Assembly (NCBI GenBank): GCA_947488935.1 | Contig: CANLBN010000009.1 | Coordinates: 53,930 to 117,929 of the forward strand | From: an uncultured Pseudomonadales bacterium | GTDB taxonomy: Bacteria > Pseudomonadota > Gammaproteobacteria > Pseudomonadales > Cellvibrionaceae | Reading direction: 5' to 3' | Length of the DNA stretch: 64,000 bases | Part shown: positions 57,525 through 64,000 of the stretch, piece by piece | How the letters are laid out: each line of letters opens with the position of its first letter | Numbering within the stretch: position 1 is the first letter of the stretch | The notes under the pieces: model-generated | The model's input: the letters and a program-made list of their open reading frames with translations, nothing else | Databases searched by the model: none | Told to the model about the DNA's origin: nothing | Made by a program: the position numbers and the translations under genes

Positions 57525-59141
57525 TTAAGAGCGCCACCGGCAATTTCTCTGTTGTTGTTGCTGGCTAGACAATAAAGGAATGACTTCCATTATTTTATGA
57601 TGATGACTTCGCTCTATGCTGAGAGAGTAGTATTGGGAATCCCATTTGATCAAATAGACTTGAAGGTTTTTTATCTTATTTATCGAGTAAAAACGACCTG
57701 CACCACCCACGCTTTGTTCATCTACGTCAGAATAAGCAAATAGCCCAAAAAATTGATCATCGTAGCCTTTGCTACCTGGCAGTAACGTCGATAGCACTTC
57801 ATCGGTATCAAACACTGTGGAGACCGCATTAAATACCGTTCCGTTTTCATTAATAGTATAGAGTTCGAGTTCGATATTACTTACCTGTACAAAAGTAATA
57901 CCGTTTAAGCGCTGTTCCCAATCATGAGTATCTAGCGCATCTATTTTAAAAGGTGGTTGCACCTCGTATTGTCCATTGCGCATTTGATCGAGTATTTTCA
58001 AACAATGGGAAAACTTATAATCACTGTACTGCGCTTTGCTTGGTACAAATAAACGCCAATCGAACAGTAAAAATTGCTGAATATTGTCAAGCAAGGAATC
58101 CGTTATACTTTTTTTGTTCACATCACTAATAATATCGTTGGCCTGTTTAACAATATCAAACACTTCGCTTTTAAAGCTCTGTTCTTTAGCAAAATTATCT
58201 AAAGCATCATCTTTGATGGTCAATAGGGCACTTTTTTTAGAGATATTATGACTGACTTCATCTTCAATAACATTTCTTGAAATTATATTTTTGGATTGTT
58301 CCTCATTCTTCACAAAAAAATCATCCAGCGTTTCTTTTGTATTGCTCTCTATAGGTAAAACCTCTTCTTCGCCCGCAATTTTTTCGTCAACAATATTACT
58401 CTCATCATTCGTGGCTGTTAAATCCTTACGGGAGGTTTTTTTATCATTACTGGCATTAGCAGAGGAGCTAACCTCGATAGAAACAAGAATGCTAGACTTC
58501 TCTCTGACATCCTCTTTAAACACAGCCTCTTCACTTTCGGTCGGTACTTTTGGGACATAAGGCTTATCTGTTATATTTTGGGCTAATTCAGTGTTAACTA
58601 TTGGCTTATTGGCTACATTGTCTTTTGAGGGCTGAGCAACCGTATCTTTTTTAGCGGGTAAATTAGCATTCTTTTTTAGCTTTTTAGGCGAGACATTTTT
58701 TGCGATTGCTTTTTTACTAATTGGCTTATTGTTACTCGTGTTGCCCGCAGTCGCTTTATTTACTGGAGGCTTTTTTTTAGGATTAACTGTGCTGTGGTCT
58801 ATCAAGCCTACTTTTTTATTATTTTTACTCTGAGCCGTTTTTTTATCTTGCTGTATTGTAGTTACTTTAGCAATATTAGCTGTAGTGATGTATCCGCTCT
58901 TTCTCTCATTATTGTCGACTTTTTTGTCAGCCACCTGTTTTATCGGCTTTTGGAAAAACTCAGAAGATAGAGGTTTTTGAACAATAGACTCATTAGAGCT
59001 AGGAACACGGGTAGGCTTTTTTGGCTCGGTAGCGTTAACGGCTTTATCTATCTGCCCAGAATCTACAGGCACACTACTACAACTCACTATAGACAGTGAC
59101 AGTGCAATATATAATAAGTAACTGTGTTGGCTCTTGTACAT
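57525..59141 (-). CDS. Long lysine-rich lipoprotein of unknown function
   Basis: The 538-residue product from the ATG at 59141 has a hydrophobic signal with lipobox IVSCSS. Residues about 30-330 form a low-complexity region rich in Lys, Asn, Ser and Glu, which is probably disordered and could span the periplasm. The C-terminal 190 residues look folded (FDWRLFVPSKAQYSDYKF onward; many aromatics) and end in a Gln-rich tail and two arginines. I do not recognise a family. A 15-base-pair inverted repeat (59144-59185) abuts the start codon and leaves no visible ribosome binding site; a TTG eight codons upstream lies in its loop. Confidence 0.7.
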   Translation of the reverse strand: MYKSQHSYLLYIALSLSIVSCSSVPVDSGQIDKAVNATEPKKPTRVPSSNESIVQKPLSSEFFQKPIKQVADKKVDNNERKSGYITTANIAKVTTIQQDKKTAQSKNNKKVGLIDHSTVNPKKKPPVNKATAGNTSNNKPISKKAIAKNVSPKKLKKNANLPAKKDTVAQPSKDNVANKPIVNTELAQNITDKPYVPKVPTESEEAVFKEDVREKSSILVSIEVSSSANASNDKKTSRKDLTATNDESNIVDEKIAGEEEVLPIESNTKETLDDFFVKNEEQSKNIISRNVIEDEVSHNISKKSALLTIKDDALDNFAKEQSFKSEVFDIVKQANDIISDVNKKSITDSLLDNIQQFLLFDWRLFVPSKAQYSDYKFSHCLKILDQMRNGQYEVQPPFKIDALDTHDWEQRLNGITFVQVSNIELELYTINENGTVFNAVSTVFDTDEVLSTLLPGSKGYDDQFFGLFAYSDVDEQSVGGAGRFYSINKIKNLQVYLIKWDSQYYSLSIERSHHHKIMEVIPLLSSQQQQQRNCRWRS

Positions 59142-59143
59142 GA

Positions 59144-59185
59144 CTAAACTTATATTAACTTTCAATCTGGTTAATATAAGTTTAG
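59144..59185. repeat. Perfect 15-base inverted repeat at a start codon
   Basis: CTAAACTTATATTAA and its complement flank a 12-base spacer (CTTTCAATCTGG). The right arm ends at 59185 and the left arm directly touches the ATG at 59141-59143. In mRNA it would be an AU-rich hairpin over the initiation region; in DNA it could be an operator. Confidence 0.85.
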
Positions 59186-59264
59186 CTGTTTATTTTGAGT
59201 TTGCTAAAAGCGTGCAGATGTACTAATAATCACCTAGGATGCCGCTAAAAAAAGTTAAGGAAAG

Positions 59265-62200
59265 CTAATCAACAAATACCCTAGCATTACGAAACATCCT
59301 TAACCATGCGCCATCTTCCTTCCAGTCTGCGGGATGCCATGAGTTAGTCACTGCACGATAAACACGCTCTGGATGCGGCATCATAATAGTTGCGCGCCCA
59401 TCGATAGAGGTCACGCTAGCAATAGAACCCGCTGAGCCATTAGGATTAGCCGGGTAATTTGTGGCTAAGTTAAGGTTATTATCCACGTAACGCAGTGAGA
59501 CCAAGCCACTAGTATCACATTCTTTAAAACCTTGCTCTGTGGCGAATTCCGCTTTACCTTCACCATGAGCAATAGCGACAGGCAAATGCGAACCTGCCAT
59601 ACCTTGTAAGAATACAGACGGTGTCTCTGGAATTTGTACGAGACTAAAACGCGCTTCAAATTGCTCAGACTTATTGCGCCCAAAATGCGGCCAATGGGCA
59701 GCACCAGGAATTAAAGATTTTAAGTTTGACATCATCTGGCAGCCATTACACACACCTAAACTAAAGGTATCGGGGCGCGTAAAGAATGCCTCAAATTGAT
59801 CACGTGCCAAGTTATTAAATAAAATAGTCTTTGCCCAACCTTCACCAGCACCTAAAACGTCACCGTAGGAGAAGCCTCCACAGGCAGCCAAGCCTTTAAA
59901 ATCCCCTAAGTTTACTCGGCCACTCAAGATATCACTCATATGCACATCTGTAGCGGCAAAACCTGCGCGATCAAAAGCAGCAGCCATTTCTACATGGCCA
60001 TTAACGCCCTGTTCACGCAAAATCGCAACTTGAGGACGAATACCTTTATTGATATACGGTGCAGAGATATCTTCGTTAATATCGTAACTTAGAGAGACGC
60101 TTAAGCCTTTATTGCCCTGTTTGATTAATGCAAATTCTTGATCGGCACATTCGGGGTTATCACGCAGTGCTTGAATGCGGTAGCTCGTTTCACTCCAGAC
60201 TGTTTGTAAGTCCTCACGGAGGGATGTAAAGAGAACGTCACCTTTGTGCTTAATAGTGACTGTGTCGCTATTATTTAACTGCCCAATGGGATGTAAGCAA
60301 GCACTCAAACCTTGCTTTTCAAAATGTGCTTTAACGCTATCTACATGCTCATTACTCACTTGTATAACAGCACCTAGCTCTTCGTTGAATAATGCAGCTA
60401 GAACATCATCGCTACCTAAAGAAGAAAGGTCGAGATCAACACCACAATGCCCCGCAAAAGACATTTCACACAATGTTGTTAGCAAGCCACCGTCGCTTCT
60501 GTCGTGATACGCTAATAAGCTATCCTCAGCCAAGCACGCTTGCATGGCATTAAAAAAGCCTTTTAGTAATATGGAGTCATCAACGTCCGGCACAACTTTG
60601 CCTAATTCATTATGCACTTGAGCAAAGATAGAGGCACCTAAACGCTGCTGCCCTTGGCCTAAGTCAATTAATAGAAGCTGGCTCTCGTTATTGACTTGTA
60701 ACTGTGGTGTTAGAGTTTTGCGTACATCGACGACAGGAGCAAAAGCAGAGATCACCAGTGACAATGGTGATGTCATTGATTTTTGTTTATCTTCTTCGCT
60801 CCATACTGTTTTCATCGACATAGAGTCTTTGCCCACAGGAATGGTAATCCCTAATTCTGGGCATAGCTCCATACCAATGGCTTCGACGGTACGGAATAAT
60901 TTTTCATCTTCACCCTTGTGACCCGCTGCACACATCCAGTTGGCTGATAATTTAATATCGCTAAGTTGGCCAATGCGTGTTGCTGCAATATTGGTAATTG
61001 CTTCACCAATAGCCATACGCCCCGATGCAGGTGCATCGAGCAATGCCATTGGGGTACGCTCACCCATCGACATTGCCTCGCCAAAATAATTACCTAAATG
61101 TGTATCGTAGGCCACGGTGGTTACGGCACAGTCTGCAACAGGTATTTGCCAAGGACCAACAAATTGATCACGTACTACTTGCCCTGTAACTGAGCGATCA
61201 CCAATGGTAATTAAGAAAGATTTACTAGCAACCGATGGATGCCTAAGTACCCGCTCAATGGCATCGCCTAGCACTATTGATGAAGTATCAATCTCTGTTA
61301 ATGCGACGTCATGCCTATTGGCATTGCGATGCATTTTAGGCGGTTTACCAAATAATACCGACATGGGTAGGTCAATAGGCTTGGCTTCCAATAGGGTATC
61401 GTTGACTAATAAGTGCTGATCTTTTGTTGCTTCACCAACAATCGCATAAGGGCAGCGTTCTCTCTCGCAAATGAATTCAAAGCGAGCAAGATCTTCGGGC
61501 ATAACAGCAATCACATAACGCTCTTGCGATTCGTTAGACCAAATAGCTAGTGGGCTCATACTTGGCTCATCGTTAGGTACATTACGTAACTCAAAGCGCC
61601 CACCACAACCACCGTCTTTAACAAGCTCTGGAAAGGCATTGGATAAACCACCTGCCCCTACGTCATGAATAAAGGTAATCGGGTTGTTATCGCTTAACTG
61701 CCAGCACTGGTCAATGACCTCTTGGCAACGGCGTTCCATCTCTGGATTTTGTCGTTGCACCGATGCAAAATCTAAATCTTCAGCCGAAGACCCCGACGAC
61801 ATGGACGATGCAGCACCACCGCCCAAGCCAATAAGCATCGCAGGCCCACCCAAAACAATTAATTTCGCGCCGGGAGAAAACTCATCTTTATCAACATGCT
61901 CTGCTTTAACATTACCGTAACCACCTGCTAGCATAATAGGCTTATGGTAGCCTCGACGCTCGCCATCGAAATCCATTTCGAAGGTTCTAAAATAGCCACA
62001 AATATTCGGGCGGCCAAACTCGTTATTAAAAGCAGCGGCACCAATAGGGCCTTCGAGCATAATATCTAACGCACTGACAATACGATTGGGTTTACCGTAA
62101 TCTTCTTCCCATGGCATGGTGTAGTTAGGGATTTGTAAATTAGATACCGTAAAACCATTTAAACCAACTTTTGGTTTAGAACCACGACCCACAGCACCTT

Positions 62201-63167
62201 CGTCACGAATCTCACCACCAGAGCCTGTGCCGGCACCGGGAAAAGGTGCAATCGCTGTAGGGTGGTTATGGGTTTCGACTTTCATTAATAAATGGATAGG
62301 CTCTAACGTATATTGATACTCTTGGCTATCGCTATTAGGGTAAAAGCGACCTGCTGTATTACCAACAACCACCGCTGCATTATCGGAATAAGCAGACAGC
62401 ACATTATCACCACCTTGCTCATTCGTGTTTTTGATCATTTTAAAAAGTGATACGGACTGGTCTACATCATCAATAGTCCAGGAGGCATTGAATATTTTAT
62501 GGCGGCAATGCTCTGAGTTTGCCTGCGCAAACATCATTAATTCAACATCAACAGGGTTACGACCTAAGCTTTGAAAACTCTCAACTAAGTAATCTATCTC
62601 ATCATCGGCAAGTGCGAGGCCAAGCTCTATATTCGCTTTAACAAGCGCCTCTTTACCCTCTTCAATAATATTGACTTCGGTTTGGCTCGCAGGTGATGTG
62701 CTATGAAATAGAGCCTCAGCAGATTCGGGCTTATCAAAAACCACCTCGGTCATACGGTCATGTAAACAAGCTTTGAGTTGCGATAATTGCTCAGATGATA
62801 ACGAATCGCTCGCTATACTATAGCTGATGCCGCGCTCTATTCTCTTTATCTTTTGTAAACCGGCATTATGTGCAATATCTGTGGCTTTTGACGACCAAGG
62901 TGAAATGGTTCCAGGCCTTGGTGTTACCACAAATAGACCCTGGGTTGAGTTATTGACTGTTTGCCTTTGTGCTATATCCCCATATTCTAATAGCTTTTTT
63001 AATACAGCTATTTCAGCGTCGCTTAAGTCTGAATTTAACTCGACAAAATGGGTATAACAGCTACTTTGTAGCTCTAAAATAGGGTCTATTTCTTGTAAGG
63101 TTTTTTGTAACTTTTGGCGTCTAAAATCAGAAAGTGCAGCATCACCACCGAGTATCAACATATTCAT
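59265..63167 (-). CDS. purL: Phosphoribosylformylglycinamidine synthase PurL
   Basis: PurL makes FGAM from FGAR, glutamine and ATP in de novo purine synthesis. The 1300-residue single-chain form is typical of gammaproteobacteria. It has the N-terminal PurS-like domain, the linker, two AIR-synthase-like halves ([27 protein letters not shown]; then GAGGLSN and SDGGL), and the C-terminal class I glutaminase domain with [10 protein letters not shown] (nucleophile Cys) and the HGEGK and PHPE motifs. It is monocistronic as far as can be seen, with large gaps on both sides. Confidence 0.99.
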   Translation of the reverse strand: MNMLILGGDAALSDFRRQKLQKTLQEIDPILELQSSCYTHFVELNSDLSDAEIAVLKKLLEYGDIAQRQTVNNSTQGLFVVTPRPGTISPWSSKATDIAHNAGLQKIKRIERGISYSIASDSLSSEQLSQLKACLHDRMTEVVFDKPESAEALFHSTSPASQTEVNIIEEGKEALVKANIELGLALADDEIDYLVESFQSLGRNPVDVELMMFAQANSEHCRHKIFNASWTIDDVDQSVSLFKMIKNTNEQGGDNVLSAYSDNAAVVVGNTAGRFYPNSDSQEYQYTLEPIHLLMKVETHNHPTAIAPFPGAGTGSGGEIRDEGAVGRGSKPKVGLNGFTVSNLQIPNYTMPWEEDYGKPNRIVSALDIMLEGPIGAAAFNNEFGRPNICGYFRTFEMDFDGERRGYHKPIMLAGGYGNVKAEHVDKDEFSPGAKLIVLGGPAMLIGLGGGAASSMSSGSSAEDLDFASVQRQNPEMERRCQEVIDQCWQLSDNNPITFIHDVGAGGLSNAFPELVKDGGCGGRFELRNVPNDEPSMSPLAIWSNESQERYVIAVMPEDLARFEFICERERCPYAIVGEATKDQHLLVNDTLLEAKPIDLPMSVLFGKPPKMHRNANRHDVALTEIDTSSIVLGDAIERVLRHPSVASKSFLITIGDRSVTGQVVRDQFVGPWQIPVADCAVTTVAYDTHLGNYFGEAMSMGERTPMALLDAPASGRMAIGEAITNIAATRIGQLSDIKLSANWMCAAGHKGEDEKLFRTVEAIGMELCPELGITIPVGKDSMSMKTVWSEEDKQKSMTSPLSLVISAFAPVVDVRKTLTPQLQVNNESQLLLIDLGQGQQRLGASIFAQVHNELGKVVPDVDDSILLKGFFNAMQACLAEDSLLAYHDRSDGGLLTTLCEMSFAGHCGVDLDLSSLGSDDVLAALFNEELGAVIQVSNEHVDSVKAHFEKQGLSACLHPIGQLNNSDTVTIKHKGDVLFTSLREDLQTVWSETSYRIQALRDNPECADQEFALIKQGNKGLSVSLSYDINEDISAPYINKGIRPQVAILREQGVNGHVEMAAAFDRAGFAATDVHMSDILSGRVNLGDFKGLAACGGFSYGDVLGAGEGWAKTILFNNLARDQFEAFFTRPDTFSLGVCNGCQMMSNLKSLIPGAAHWPHFGRNKSEQFEARFSLVQIPETPSVFLQGMAGSHLPVAIAHGEGKAEFATEQGFKECDTSGLVSLRYVDNNLNLATNYPANPNGSAGSIASVTSIDGRATIMMPHPERVYRAVTNSWHPADWKEDGAWLRMFRNARVFVD

Positions 63168-63309
63168 GCAGTCATCTTTAAAAAGGGAGGAATTTAAAGG
63201 TCGCTATTGTACTAGATACATAGGGCTAAAACAGCTCTAATATTAAGCTATTACTGATTAAAATAAGACCGAATAAGTTATACAGCTGTAATTGCTGGTC
63301 TACAAAAGC

Positions 63310-63723
63310 TTAGGGCTGCTTTTCAACCTGTTTAACATTATCAGGGATCGTGAACCAATCCATTTTTTGACAGGTCCAGATATGGGCTTGGGGCTTAAAG
63401 TCTACACAATCTGTTGGTATTGATGGCTTAAGTTTTAATTTCAATTTATCAGGTTCAGTGGGGTTAACATGATAAATACGATTTCCACACTCCGGACAAA
63501 ACTTTGCAGCACTGGTGTTACCGCTTTCAGCCTTACGGCTCCAATCCTTCATCTGCCCTTCAAACTGAATTTTATCGGCATCAATAACCGAGGTGATACT
63601 GTATGTACTCGTCGATAGAATTTGACACTCATTGCAATGGCACGCGAATACCATTGCTGGCTTTTCTAGTAAGGTATATTTAACTTGGCCACATTGGCAG
63701 GAGCCGGTTATTGGGTATTCCAT
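63310..63723 (-). CDS. GFA family (glutathione-dependent formaldehyde-activating-like) protein
   Basis: The 137-residue protein has the zinc-binding CENP-V/GFA fold: CQCG at residues 9-12, CHCNEC at 28-33 and CPECG near 79. AAGGAG precedes the ATG at 63723 (MEYPITGS); the ORF extends 26 codons further upstream, but that sequence is unlike the family. GFA proteins were named for S-hydroxymethylglutathione synthase activity, but most members have no confirmed function. It stands downstream of nothing obvious and upstream of purL in the same direction. Confidence 0.88.
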   Translation of the reverse strand: MEYPITGSCQCGQVKYTLLEKPAMVFACHCNECQILSTSTYSITSVIDADKIQFEGQMKDWSRKAESGNTSAAKFCPECGNRIYHVNPTEPDKLKLKLKPSIPTDCVDFKPQAHIWTCQKMDWFTIPDNVKQVEKQP

Positions 63724-63911
63724 GAGAATGCTCCTTATTGCCTCTTTCAATTCATTAAAACACAAGTAAGTAGTAAATAAAAAAGTTTGGCGATAAAGCA
63801 TCTAATTAAGCAACTGACCGACAGTGACCTGCCGCCGTGCGGTACCCCCCTTGAGGGATGTGAGCCTTTGTAGTAAAAGAACTCAACGTGCTGTAAATAA
63901 AAAAAGCTTGA

Positions 63912-63978
63912 TTAAACGGCAGCACAGCCGTTTAACACAGTCGAAGGCTGCCCGTAGGGCGAGCGCCAAGGACGGCGC
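63912..63978. repeat. Cluster of three GC-rich hairpins at the window edge
   Basis: Three successive inverted repeats are present: 63912-63935 (TTAAACGGC and complement, six-base loop), 63950-63960 (GCCC-GTA-GGGC) and 63963-63978 (GCGCC-AAGGAC-GGCGC). They sit in otherwise AT-rich DNA. Such patches often belong to dispersed intergenic repeats, but only one copy is in the window. Confidence 0.5.
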
Positions 63979-64000
63979 GAGTAAATCCCCACACTATAAA

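Overview
This 64 kb window looks like a chromosomal segment of an AT-rich gammaproteobacterium, most likely a marine member of the Pseudomonadales/Cellvibrionales. The evidence is Pseudomonas-like gene order: ampD - DUF1631 - nadC - pilins - pilBCD - coaE - yacG, then secA - M23 peptidase - lpxC - ftsZAQ - ddl - murCG - ftsW - murD - mraY - murFE - ftsLI - rsmH - mraZ and rnpB. No tRNA, rRNA, CRISPR array or intact insertion sequence was seen.

Layout. (1) 1-3.4 kb, minus strand: 5' part of a Maf pyrophosphatase gene, ampD and a DUF1631 gene. (2) 3.8-13 kb, type IV pilus locus: nadC, a small membrane protein, a TfpZ-type pilin accessory gene, a broken pilin copy, two near-duplicate pilin genes, a third divergent pilin-like gene, then pilB, pilC, pilD, coaE and yacG on the other strand. 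A sigma-54-type promoter precedes one major pilin. (3) 13-37.6 kb, minus strand: mutT, argJ, secA, an M23 peptidase, lpxC and the whole division and cell wall (dcw) cluster. The dcw promoter is visible, with three MraZ-type repeats just downstream of it. A three-way-junction RNA-like element lies in the secA leader. (4) 37.7-42.2 kb: an accessory block between mraZ and rnpB with a short ORF behind a perfect Shine-Dalgarno, an HscC-type Hsp70, a J-domain/RDD membrane fusion, an unknown membrane protein and a decayed gene. (5) 42.2-45.5 kb: RNase P RNA, a TauE-type permease, RarD and a LacI-family regulator. (6) 45.6-53 kb: a DUF1989-GcvT fusion enzyme, a ProX/ProV/ProW-type betaine ABC transporter and, convergent to it, an alphaproteobacterial-type SerC. 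A textbook promoter with a LacI-type operator precedes the fusion gene. (7) 53.3-55.8 kb: a LysR regulator divergent from pirin, a YcaC-like hydrolase and a small membrane protein. (8) 55.9-63.8 kb, minus strand: a TraB/GumN-like protein, a DUF3833 lipoprotein, a long Lys-rich lipoprotein, purL and a GFA-family protein. The right edge carries a compact cluster of hairpins.

How it works together. The first half is mostly housekeeping: envelope synthesis, division, secretion and pilus assembly. The least explained material is the LacI-controlled DUF1989-GcvT/ABC transporter unit, which I infer imports and demethylates or deaminates an N-methylated or otherwise substituted amine. Next are the chaperone block between mraZ and rnpB, the tandem pilin array with its broken copy, and the structured secA leader.
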